A stretch of 64,000 bases of DNA from Opisthocomus hoazin (taxonomy: Eukaryota; Chordata; Aves; Opisthocomiformes; Opisthocomidae). Position numbers and translations under genes: made by a program. A model generated the notes under the pieces. That model saw only the letters and a list, made by a program, of their open reading frames with translations, was not told where the DNA came from and did no database searches. Every line of letters starts with the position of its first letter. Position 1 is the stretch's first letter. The DNA lies in assembly GCF_030867145.1 (NCBI RefSeq), contig NC_134433.1, forward strand, positions 9,809,216 through 9,873,215. Reading direction: 5' to 3'. Shown here one piece after another: positions 44,601 through 54,482 of this stretch.

Positions 44601-47600
44601 ATGCTCCATCGTCTCTGTTCGCTGGGGTCCTAGCACACAGTAAGACTGCACGTGAATATTTGTGTTCTCAGGTTGGACTGAAAATGCTTTAAAAACTGGA
44701 AAACCCTAATACGACTGTCTTGCACAGACAAAATCAAAGCAAGTGCCTGTGCGCAGGGTCTGGATCTCTCTCTTTCGAGTCTTGGTCGAGTAGAATAGCA
44801 CCTCTTTCAGAGAGCATTATTGTGGTATTCTCTCAGCTGAGATGAGTCCTTTGATCCGTACGTTAAATGTCTGTGTCTCAAATTATTCTCTTGCTTTTAC
44901 TGAAACATTCTTTAGACAGAAGCCTGACTTCCCTCATCTGTTTTGATGAGGATTCCTCCCTCTAAAGGCTTCAATGTTTGGCTCAGGCTGCAGGTTAAAA
45001 ATGCTGCCTGTACAGAGGTCATCCGTAGCAATATGGCTTTTGTGTAAAGAAGTAGCCAGACAAAATCTGGCAAAGCTCCCTTCTGTATTTTGCTAAAAGA
45101 CTTCTCTCTAAAAGGACATGACTTTGAAAGGAAGTATTTTAATTTAGAATGTGACCAAAGTATGACGTGTGATCAATTACAGCAAAGACTAGATGAGGAA
45201 TTCCAGAAGAAACTGGAGAGGAATAAGATGATTGCAGAAGAGCAAACAGCAAAACGCAGAAGGAAGCGGTAAGGGCAGATTGTTCCCAGGAGGCTTGACA
45301 TGGAAACCCTCATGCCCCGGGCCTCATCTGTATCTGCATGCTTTGGATAAATGCTATCATTCTGTGTCTACATCTATCAGCTGAGAAGTCTGGCTGTGGA
45401 AATTAATTTTGTTAATGTCATTGTTTGGTTTCTAAGGGCAGCTGTAAACTTGACAGGCTTTGCTGGCATGGTTTATTTTCCGTGCCGTCGCTAGCAGGAT
45501 AACTTCTGACTGGTTCAGCAGTTTTTGCTGACACGGTGGTGTAGACTGCAACATGTCTCACTGCATATTTATTGTAACAATGTCAGGAAAGGCTTGTGTG
45601 TACATCTGGCTTAAATAAATATCTGAAACAGCTGACACCAAGCAGCTCAAGAGCAAAAATGGGTGCTGCTTGATGAGTGTACATATGGGTTTGGACTAGC
45701 AGAGTGTGGTGGGGCCTGATGCTGTTCTCTATGTGCCATCAGTGTGACTAGTCCAGTTTGGTCTGTGAATACTGAAAAGGCCGCTGGTGGGTGCAGTATT
45801 GTTAAAACCAGTAGCTGCTTTTACCTACCTCAGTGAGATGTCCGACAGGTCAAGCCTACTGAATTAGACAGAAAAATTAAAAAATATTAAATCCATCCTT
45901 CCCTAAGTTTTAGACAAAGTGAAGTGGTTACAAGATTGATGCTCTCAAGAAATAGTCTGAGAATTGTAATGCAGTGATACCAGAATTTAAATTCCACAGT
46001 CTGTGTACACCATACCTTTCGGAAATAGCAGGGTATCACAGCTCAGCTCTTTCAGAGGGTCTGACCCTGAGCAGTCTTTCTCTTGCTTCTTTGAGAATGA
46101 GGGTTTTGCATCTTGTAGCTGAGAGCTGCTGCTGAAAGGCCTGTGCCGAGTGACTCACAAGCATATTAGCACAAAAGCACAGAACACAAACACTGTTGCC
46201 ATCTTACTTTAATTTAGTGCGGTCCAACAGATGGCCAGCAAGTCGGATCTGGCCTGTTGCCTTTTCCCTGGCTGAGATGGAGAACAACTGTTCAAACAGC
46301 AAATGCTGCCTAAACACTCCCAACACCTCCTTGCCCCCCTTCATCCGTAGAGGAGTCTAATGGTGTTGGTCCAAAGTGGCTTTGCCCTTTCGAAGCCCCT
46401 CTCACTTTCCTCACCTCACTTTCTGTTGTGTCCTGACCTAACAGGTACAGTACTTGGCCCTCTGTTTCAAGAGAATTCTTGTATGGTGTTGAAAGGGGAA
46501 CACGAGTCCCAGATCGCTCTGCCCTGTGTCTGCTGTTAGACTGCCTGGTTACCTTTGCTAGGCAAATAGAACTGGGTCGTACAAACTGAAATTCCCTCTT
46601 ACCCCTAACGTTAGTCCTAGGGCCCAACATATTAAGTACAGCCAGAGATGAAGGTCAAAGCACACTGCGTTATTTTTTTCAGTTAAAGTTTATGTTATTG
46701 GTGATCACTTGATTTTTTTTTTTTTTTCTCCACCCAGTGTTCAGTTCCAGCAGTCTGGGTTTTGACGCCGTTTTCTCTTTTTAGTTTTTAAGCTAGGTAG
46801 CTAAAATGTAGGGGCAGTTTCATTTTTGTCCCTTCTGTGTTCCTGGAGATTCTTATATATATAGTTTTGGTTGCAGTGGAGTCATGGAAGAGACTTTTAA
46901 AAAAAAAAATCAATTAGACTGAAAACAACATAGAAAAGTTTCTGTTGCTCATGTGTCTTAAGTTTGCTCTCGCTGAATTTTCAGTTGAGGCTAAATTCCA
47001 ATTGAACTTCTCTTCTGAAGTCTGTTTTTCCAAGATGGCTGTAATATGTCCTTTATCAGTGTATGACTGTGCAGAAGTGTTACAATGTTGGATTTGCATA
47101 AGAGTCTTGTCGTCTTTGCTTTATAGCCAGAAGTTAAAAGAGAAGAAACTGCAAGCTAAGAAAAATAAACTTGAACAAAAGAAGGAGGAAAAAGGTCAGT
47201 GAAATTTAGTTTTCTCAAGACTTAGTTCTGTTCCCTAGTTGAAGCCTAGAAAGGTTTGTCCCACCCCCTGCCCCAATCGTTCTTGATATATGGATAAGAA
47301 GACTGAGCCGTAAGTTTGTTATTTTAGCTAATGTTTCAAAAGTGCTCTTTGAAAGAGATTTAATCTTATAAATAACTTGGCTGTTTGTGAGTAGTTTGCC
47401 TTAATTAGGGGAAATTTTGGACAGCAAACATTGGAATCCAGGTTTGTTGATTGTGGATGTTCTGCCCCAGCTATTCTGACAAACTGCAGATTTAGAACAT
47501 CTTCTGGTAAAAAAGGCAATATTGTTAAAGGCTTTTCTTTTTTTAAGTGTATTTTGAATGTGTATGGTAAAGCAGGTGGAAAATATGCCCAGCTTGGACA

Positions 47601-49681
47601 GCAAGACACTGAGTTATGATTTTGTGTGTAAGAAACTGAGCCACGTTGGTGCCATCTATTCCACATGACTATTTTATTTCACATAGAAGTAAACGTGAAG
47701 ACCTGACTGCCTCTGTTCTCCTGCAGCCTTGAAAAATAATGTTCAGCAATGTCAGCGTAACTGTTTGTTTAAGCTTTTGAATACTTGTTGCTTCCTTTCA
47801 GTGAGTATATTTTAACTTAGTCTTTCAAATAGTTGTTCTTTGTGAATTAGCACACTGCTTTGTGGATAAGCACACAAGTCTGCAGTAATTCTTGGTCTTA
47901 AAGTTACTACAGTTCCTTATAATTGTGCTAGAACAGTGACTTGTCTGACAGTTCCACCTTATTTCTGCTTGCTTTTCAAAATTGGGTCTGTTTCAGCTGA
48001 ACCATTGCCAGCCTGCCATATAAACATGAGAGGACAAATTAATCATTAGGTTAATTTTACTTGTGACAGCAAGTGAATGTAGTAGGGTGAGGTTTTTTGG
48101 TGTTTTGTTTTAGCTCTGTTTTTTTTGAAGCCACTCATCTATGAACTGTGACTGGGGGGAGAATTCAAGTATGAGTCAACATAATTTTGTTCACTTTGAG
48201 TGAACAAAACAGAATACCCATCCCTTTAGGGAGTGGCTGGGAGAGTGGGGAGCTGGATCGGGGACTGGCACTGTGCTGCGGGACTGCCGTGTGCCGATTG
48301 TTGGGCTGGACTGGTTTTGTTTGGCGCAAGTCAGTCATCTTCTGGAAGCCAGAATCCAAACTCCCCTGTCTTTAGAATGGTTCTTAACTCTTTACAGTTT
48401 GTGGTTCTCTATTTAAAAATAAATAAATAAATAAAATCAGTGGAGATAGAAGCTACTGAGAGCCATCTTTAGTCTACTGTGAACAGGCTTGCCTTTTTCT
48501 AGTTTTGTGTGCCCTGGGTTGAGATCTGAGCATTTTTTCTAAATGAAGTGAAATGTGTTTGTTGGATGTGGCAGGCAAGCATTTATCTTCCTTTTTGGAT
48601 GAATAAATAAAACCTCTGAGCTGCCATCTTTCACCTTTGTTGTAGCAAACCCATTGAGAATAAAGGTTGGCACTAAATAAGGTCAGCTGTTGAAGTTGCA
48701 TTATTATACAGACCACTAATAAAAAATGAAAGTACAGAACTTCACCACGTGGTGGCATCAAACCACAGATCCTAAATCCTACGTGGAACTGGTCAGAGCA
48801 TGAGCTGTGATTTGGTCTGAGAAACAGTAAAGGCACAGGGGCTACTGAAGCAGAAGAATGGCTGTTAGATTCAGGTCTCACTTTATGCCGTGCCTATTTT
48901 CCATTATCTGTTATTTAATTTCCAGTAGGAGTTTTCTGATCTTTTAACAGGCTTCACGAGTTTTCTGTGACCCTTGTTAATCTTACACATATCTTAACAA
49001 GTTCCTATACTTGCAGCATACCAAATAGTCTGTGAAAGTTCATGGCACCTCGTGGAGTTCCTGTAAACTTGGACAGGCGTAAAAATACACTGAGCCTTGC
49101 CTGTGGCTTCCCAGTGCCAGCATTCTTTAACAGTACTCTGTGATACCCCAAAGTACATGCCGACATGCAGAGGTGAGACTGGGAATCAGATAATCTATCG
49201 CTTTAGCATTTGACTACCTCTGTTTGAAAAAATGTTCAATAGGAGGTGGAGTTGTTTAATGATGGACTCGGCACAGTGGTGCCGCTGGAGGTAAAGGAAT
49301 ACTGCTCCAAGGGAGAATTTGATATTCTGAGCTCTGCATCGCTCGGTAGAATTAATATAACCTGATAAATGCTTCCTCAGTATCTGGGACTACTTTGTTA
49401 CGAGATATTTAACAAAGAAGACACATGGGAATATGTTATCCTTTTGTACTAATTAGCGTGACCCAGTACACGTTTGCTTAGCACCTGAGACTATTTTGTT
49501 GTGAAATACATAACAAGGGAGATGCATGGGAATATGTTATCGGTTCATATTGTTTGTGTCTTTAGAACCTGATCAATCTCAAGAGCGAGTCAGCAGCGAG
49601 GATGAGGAGGAGGATAGCAAGGAGGAGGAAGAGAAGGAAGACGATGCTGAGGAGCCAAGTTTTGTGATGGGAAGAGGATGA
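41578..49681 (+). CDS. PRKRIP1: PRKR-interacting protein 1, 6 coding exons, 189 aa
   Basis: PRKRIP1 is a small, highly charged nuclear protein. It binds double-stranded RNA, was described as an inhibitor of the kinase PKR (EIF2AK2), and is a component of catalytically active spliceosomes. The coding sequence joins 41578-41697, 42822-42900, 44314-44414, 45183-45268, 47127-47194 and 49566-49681. All introns are GT-AG and the frame is continuous. Conserved blocks in order are [16 protein letters not shown] (14-29), [20 protein letters not shown] (48-67), [20 protein letters not shown] (73-92), the long basic helix [20 protein letters not shown] (117-136), and an acidic tail ending SFVMGRG. Human PRKRIP1 is 184 aa and ends SFTMGR, so one extra glycine is present here. 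The start ATG has a strong context (A at -3, G at +4). Confidence 0.96.
41698..42215 (+). repeat. PRKRIP1: G-rich minisatellite in PRKRIP1 intron 1, about 40-45 bp unit
   Basis: About eleven diverged copies share the core GTGAGGGGAGAGGGGCC. Clear copies begin near 41829, 41871, 41911, 41954, 41993, 42071, 42117, 42162 and 42194. The spacer is C-rich with CCCCCGGGCTCT. The first, more diverged copy coincides with the exon-1 splice donor. The G-rich strand is the transcript strand. Confidence 0.9.
42822..42900 (+). CDS. PRKRIP1: PRKRIP1 coding exon 2
   Basis: 26 codons plus one base (residues 41-67) encode [20 protein letters not shown] and FVRDVMG. The acceptor is TTCTTGCAG and the donor is TGG|gtaaag. 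The conserved tryptophan-proline block matches the human protein closely. Confidence 0.97.
44314..44414 (+). CDS. PRKRIP1: PRKRIP1 coding exon 3
   Basis: Residues 67-100 encode the [20 protein letters not shown] segment and [12 protein letters not shown]. The acceptor is TTTATTGTAG and the donor is AAG|gtcagc. This is the most conserved exon of the gene. Confidence 0.97.
45183..45268 (+). CDS. PRKRIP1: PRKRIP1 coding exon 4
   Basis: 28 codons plus two bases (residues 101-129) encode [20 protein letters not shown] and QTAKRRRKR, part of the long basic helix. The acceptor tract is weak in pyrimidines (GATCAATTACAG). The donor is GCG|gtaagg. Confidence 0.95.
47127..47194 (+). CDS. PRKRIP1: PRKRIP1 coding exon 5
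   Basis: Residues 129-152 encode [20 protein letters not shown] and EK, the C-terminal part of the lysine-rich helix. The acceptor is TTGCTTTATAG and the donor is AAG|gtcagt. Confidence 0.95.
49351..49541 (+). repeat. PRKRIP1: Diverged tandem duplication, 101-bp period
   Basis: Copy one (49351-49451) and copy two (49452-49541, slightly shorter) share GACTACTTTGTT/GACTATTTTGTT and CATGGGAATATGTTATC at a constant spacing of 101 bp. Many of the differences are transitions. The second copy abuts the acceptor of PRKRIP1 exon 6. Confidence 0.85.
49566..49681 (+). CDS. PRKRIP1: PRKRIP1 coding exon 6 (acidic tail)
   Basis: Residues 152-189 form a Glu/Asp-rich tail ending [10 protein letters not shown], with TGA at 49679-49681. 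The acceptor GTGTCTTTAG lies directly after the second copy of a 101-bp tandem duplication. Confidence 0.95.
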
Positions 49682-50284
49682 GGCCTTCCAGGGACAGCTG
49701 GAAACACTGTTCATTGCTTTATATTCAGGAGCATGAAAGTCTTTCATCTCAGCCAAGCAGAACCCATTGGCGTATGTTGTATCTGCTTAACGGTGAATGA
49801 CCTTCACGTCACAGGCCCAAGAGCTATTGATAGAGAAATGCCAAATAAGAGATTTTTTCTTAATTGCTTGTATAACTGCTGTGCAGTCTGCTCTAAGTTT
49901 GCTCCAAAGAGTCAGCCATAAGTCTCTGTGACCCTAGAGTTCTTTCTAATGTGGCCCAGAGTGTTTTTCTGTCTGAAAGCTGAAACATATCCATTACCAT
50001 TTAAGGAAAATACTACTGTGAGGGCTACGTATTCTACTTATGTCAAAGCTGGTACCAGTGGGATACATGAATCTAAGGAAAGAGTTTAATCTAAAGCAGA
50101 AAAGTGGTCTGTAGCCAGACTCTCCGGCACTGTGAGTGTTCTGAATTTGGGGTTTTGTATGGGGTCATCTCTAACCCAAAGAAATCAGTTTATGTTGCTA
50201 GACAAGTTCTATAGATTTTTAGGCAGGATCCCTTTTTTATTGCTAAAACTTTCCATATTACTTTTCTTCCAAGTTTTTTAAATG

Positions 50285-50290
50285 AATAAA
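50285..50290 (+). terminator. PRKRIP1: PRKRIP1 proximal polyadenylation signal
   Basis: AATAAA followed within 30 bp by a GT-rich stretch (GTGTTGGATTGTT) and a long T run, a good downstream element. Confidence 0.6.
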
Positions 50291-50839
50291 GGGGATGTGT
50301 TGGATTGTTCTGTCTTTTTTTTTTTTTTTTCTTGAAGAGGATTTCAGTAAAGAGATGCTTGCAGTGCTGCAGGAAGGGACAAAAAGACCAAGTGATGTGG
50401 CGCACATGAAAATATGGAAAAAGGTGTTAGCTGCATTTCGTTTACTTTTTGCTTTTGGATTGGAACAATATCTTTTCCAAAAGATTATGTCTGTGAAGCC
50501 TCCAGATCCTGTGGCTGAAAGGCTTGGAATGGAATGGTTTTGCTTGTGTTCCGCTTCATGTAATGACACTTGCCTTTCTGCTTGAGCTCTCTGCATTGAA
50601 CTTTGGGTTCCCTGGTAGGAATCATAACATCCATGTATATATTTACTTATTGGTGCTTAAATGAAAAGCATATGTGGCTGTGGTTTAATTTGTAACTGAA
50701 GTTGTTGTCTTTTCAGTGTATCTTTAATTAGAAGTGCCTGCTATCCTTCAGACATGCTCATCCTCGGACCTCAGCATCCAGAATGTGGTGCTACTTCTTC
50801 TCAAGCCTTTGTTAATGCCAAATTATTTAAAGCAAAAAC

Positions 50840-50845
50840 AATAAA
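50840..50845 (+). terminator. PRKRIP1: PRKRIP1 distal polyadenylation signal
   Basis: AATAAA followed by a T-rich stretch about 20-35 bp later. It gives the longer 3'UTR form. Confidence 0.55.
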
Positions 50846-50869
50846 AAGGGAGAATCGCTTTTTAGATTT

Positions 50870-52300
50870 AGCTTTTGTTGAACAGTGCGGCCAGAAATCC
50901 TGCATTTTTGTCTGAGCTGGCTTTATGTGACGGCTTCTCAGTGGTATTACTGTGGCGGCAGGGAAGCAGATGTGACCAAGTGCAAGTGACGCTTGTGTTT
51001 CGTTCCCCTGTACTTACCCAAAGACTTTAGAGCTGGATAACTGCTGAGCTGCAGGGTCCGTGTCCCCACCACCCCCTGGGTTAGAGATCCGCACGGACTT
51101 GGTTCTCTGCTTAATCTCCGTAGAGGCAGGTGCTGCAGAGTAAGTTGTGACCGTGTTTCATTCTCTAGCGCTTAAGATGCAGAATGGATGTGCTGCAGTT
51201 GTTGGCATTTTCCCCGTGGAGAGCTGAGTTATGAAAATTGCTTCACCCGAGTCCTGCTTAGGGCAGGTGAGCCCTGCTGACACGTCTGTGTCATAGGATG
51301 AGCCATGGAAACGTTGCGATGTTTCTGAGCTTTTGCGGACGGAGAAGTGAGAGTCTCGCAAACAAACAAAGGCTGCTGTGCCCCTGAGCTTGTCAGGCTT
51401 TTGAGCTCAATAAGCACGTGCTGTTTTGCATGAAGCAGAGCAGATGTTGCTGCATGAGGACACACTTCTCTCCGTTGTGAGGAAGGTGGACTTGAGTTGT
51501 TGTTGGTGAAGTAAACGAATGCTGGTTGTGTGGCCTTAAGGCGCCATCGTTACCCATGCCGAATTATTCATGCCCTTCATTTTCTAGGAACGTGAAGTTT
51601 GTAGGTGAAATCCACAAAAGGCCAAGAGAAGGTGTTGCTGAAGGTGGTGTCTGCCTTATGGTCTGTCTTGCTGGGGTGGCTGAACGTAGCAGTAGGAGCT
51701 GTGTTTGGTGGGTGTTGCTACGAATTCTGAAGAACACTGTGCCATGTTGTGGTTGTTCATCAGTACTGCGTCTCCCAGAATACAGAGGCGCTCCAGAGCC
51801 AGCGTTTGAAGGGATGTTTCTTGGTTAAGGCAAAATGCAAGTACTCGGTGACCTCAAAACGGGGAAAGCATCATCCGTGGAGCAGAAAAAGGGAGGGCGC
51901 TCCCGTGCATAGTAAAATGAGGAACAGTTCTACAATTGCTTCCTGTCCCAAATACGGCACCCAAAAGGCAGTAATAACGTGAAGGCTTTAAACTGCCAAG
52001 GCGTCTGACCTGCTTACGTTAAATTCTTGCTCTGGATTCTTTCCTAGAGGAGTCCCTCTCCTTTCTCTGGTGGAGGTTCATCTGCAGGGGTGAAAGTTTG
52101 CTGCTGCTCCAGTTCCGCGTGCGTTCCTGCGAGCGTGGGACCCCGAGGGGCTGCGGCGGAGCAGAGGGACTCGTGATCTCAGAGGTGGAACACACGCTCA
52201 GGGTAACAACGTGCTGCTCTTTTTGGTCAGTTTTCAGGATTTTTTTTTCCCTTTTATCTTTTCCCTTCCCTAGGCCAAAGTGAATTCAGGAAAACGGGAT
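50870..52300. other. Intergenic region between PRKRIP1 and ORAI2
   Basis: About 1.4 kb with no recognisable exon, RNA gene or repeat. The distance is short, so the two genes are tightly spaced in tandem. Confidence 0.6.
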
Positions 52301-53600
52301 CACGGCACGATAAAGCTGACCCGTTGTGCCGCCTTCCGGCATCTCCCCTGTTTGCAGGGAAGCAGCCCCCTCCTCTCCCCGTCCGTCTGTCCCTGCCCTT
52401 GCTCCTCCGAGCAGCTCAGGCAGGATTTCCCGCTGAGTCAGCAGAGCGGGACCGGGGCGCGGCCCCGCTCCCGGGGACCCCCAGCTCGGCGGGGGCACGC
52501 GGCGGCACCGCCTTCCGACCTCCGTGAGCTCTGTCATTAACAACCGTAGTAAAAGCACCGGCCCGTCCCCGCGGGCACGGCCAGAGGCCCGCACCCGGTG
52601 TCGGTTCGACCCGGAGCTGCAGAGCTGATCGGTCCCGAGGGATGCGCGTTCGCACCGCGGCTGCGGCCCGGCGTGCCCTTCCTCCGTAACCGCTAAGGAC
52701 GCCCCCTGGCTCGGGGCCGAGCGGAGCCCCCCGCTCCGGAGCTGGGCAGCCCCCGGTGTTCGACGCTGCGCGGCGGCGGACCTGGCCCCGCCCCTGGCCC
52801 CGCCCCACCGCCACCGCCCAATGAAGCGGCGGTCACGTGGGGCGGCCGCCCGCCCACCCCCTCCATTTCCTGCGGGTCACGTGGCGGGTGCCCGGCGTTG
52901 CCTTGGCAGCGGCGGAGGCGGCTCCGGCTCTCGGCAGCCGGCGGCGGGGGCTCCCGGGGCGCCCCGCCCGACCCGGCCCGGCCCCGGGCCAGCCAGCACG
53001 GTGAGCAGGGGCCCGTCCCCGCGGGGCTGCGTCCTGCGCCGGGGGGGGGGGGGTCCTCATCCTGCCCGGGGTGCCGGGGGTGGGGGGGCAGGTCCTGCCC
53101 GGGCGGGGGGATCCCCATCCCGGCGTGCTGGGGGTGCGGGAGCGGCCCGCGGTGGGCGGGGAGGGGGGTCCCGTTCTGCCCGGCGGCGTTTCGTGGCTCC
53201 CTGGGGATGCGGAGGGCGGGCCGGCTCCCGGGGGTCGCGTCCTGACAAAGGGACCCTCTCGCTGGGGTGCTGTCGGGGGGGGGGCACCCCCTGCCTGGGG
53301 CGCAGGGAGGCCCTCGACCCGGGGTGCTGTTAGGAGGGGGGGGGGTCCCATCCTGCCTGGGGGGGATCCGTGGGGTGCCGGCTGCCTTCGGGGGGAAGGA
53401 GCCGAGGTGTGAGGGGATCGCATCCCGCCTGGGGGAATCTGAGGGTGCTGGGGGGGGGGAGAACCCCCCCCATGCAGGCGGTGTCCTGGCAGCAGGGTCC
53501 CTGCTGTGGTGATGGAGCGAGGGGGTCGCAACCTGCTGGGGGGGGGTGCGGATCCCCTGCTTGAGGGGCACTGCACTAAGGGGGGGTCACGGCTGTGGGG
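52300..53600 (+). promoter_or_regulatory. ORAI2: CpG island and ORAI2 promoter
   Basis: CpG- and GC-rich DNA. A perfect 11-bp MARE-like palindrome, GCTGAGTCAGC, lies at 52432-52442. A CCAAT box lies at 52818-52822. Two E-boxes in the same GGTCACGTGG/GGTCACGTGGC context lie at 52834-52839 and 52878-52883, with an ETS-like ATTTCCTG between them. No TATA box is evident. A strong donor at 53001 ends the probable first exon. G-runs fill the sequence after it. Confidence 0.75.
52900..53000 (+). other. ORAI2: Probable noncoding exon 1 of ORAI2
   Basis: The donor ACG|gtgagc follows position 53000, in the CpG island just after the CCAAT and E-box cluster. The 5' end is estimated from the position of the promoter motifs, not observed. 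Confidence 0.5.
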
Positions 53601-53620
53601 TGTTCACACCCTGCCTGGGT
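53036..53620 (+). repeat. ORAI2: Diverged G-rich tandem-like array after ORAI2 exon 1
   Basis: Irregular copies of a roughly 50-70 bp unit with cores GGGGTGCTG, runs of 7-13 G, and ATCCTGCCTGGG recur through this stretch. The copies are too diverged to give a firm period. The many G-runs on the transcript strand could form G-quadruplexes. Confidence 0.5.
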
Positions 53621-54436
53621 ACGGTGACACCCCCGGGGGGGTCCCACGACAGAAGGGGTTCCCCGTAGCAAAGAGGGGCTGACTGTGGGGGGCCCAGAGC
53701 AGGCAACGCAGGGGGAGTAGTGGGGTCTGGGGGAGGCTTAGCCACGGTGCGCGGGGTCTCGAGGAGGGAAAGCCGCTGGCACAAATGTGCTGGTCGGTCT
53801 CAGGGTGTGGGGCAGAAACCTGGGTCTGAGGGGGGACTGGTGTCCCGAAGCCGGGCGGAGAAGCTGAGGGTGCTGCTGCGGGCAGGTGGTCGGGACCACA
53901 GACCTCGGCCCCCGGCCGCGTCCGCTTCGTTGCCGGCTGTGAAGAAATCCCCGCACGTGCGACTGCGCAGGGACAGCCGAGGCGTGAGGCATGGGCAACG
54001 GCTTTCCCCGCCACGCTGGCTGCTCCGAAGGACGGCGCTGGGCGGATCAACAAGATCGATATGAGGCGGCCGTCGCAGAGGGCTTTCTGCCTTCAGCAGT
54101 GTGAAGCGGGGCCGAATGCGTCGTTGGTGTGACGGAAGTGAGGAAAGACACAGCTGGGATGGACTTGGCCAGAGCTGGCTGTTCGGCTGAGGAAGAGGTC
54201 TCCCGGGGAAGTCCTGGCTGTCCCTCCGAAACTCAGCAGCCCTGTGCAGTGAAGCGCTGTAGGATAGTGACTTCTGTAAGAGCAAGTGTCCTGAACCTTG
54301 AACGCTGCAAGGCAGGAGCGTGAAATCTCCAGGATAACTCTCCCCTGATGCAGACAACTCCCCAGAAAGTATTTCCAGAGTAAAACTCCTGGAGGTACTG
54401 TGCATGTAAAATGCTCCTTTGTTTTTTTTGTTTCAG

Positions 54437-54482
54437 CCCACCCAGCCCTCCACTCAGTCCCTCCATGTCTGTAGCCAGCAAG
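54437..54482 (+). other. ORAI2: Probable noncoding exon 2 of ORAI2
   Basis: A 46-bp segment lies between a strong acceptor (GTTTTTTTTGTTTCAG) and a strong donor (AAG|gtgagt). It contains an ATG at 54465. Spliced to the coding exon this opens a 13-codon reading frame that overlaps the ORAI2 start. Confidence 0.55.

Larger units (their letters stand above)
42901..49565 (+). other. PRKRIP1: PRKRIP1 introns 2-5
   Basis: Introns at 42901-44313, 44415-45182, 45269-47126 and 47195-49565. They are AT-richer than the first intron. I see no second gene and no recognisable mobile element, only poly-T near 46,715-46,728 and the tandem duplication at 49,351-49,541. Confidence 0.8.
49682..50860 (+). other. 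PRKRIP1: PRKRIP1 3'UTR
   Basis: AT-rich noncoding sequence after the stop codon, with two canonical polyadenylation signals (50285 and 50840). This predicts a short 3'UTR of about 0.6 kb and a long one of about 1.2 kb. Confidence 0.7.

Noticed and set aside
52693-53576. Two long - strand frames over the ORAI2 promoter
   Set aside because: They are Pro/Arg/Gly-rich frames across a CpG island and G-run array. A bidirectional promoter is possible but there is no coding evidence.
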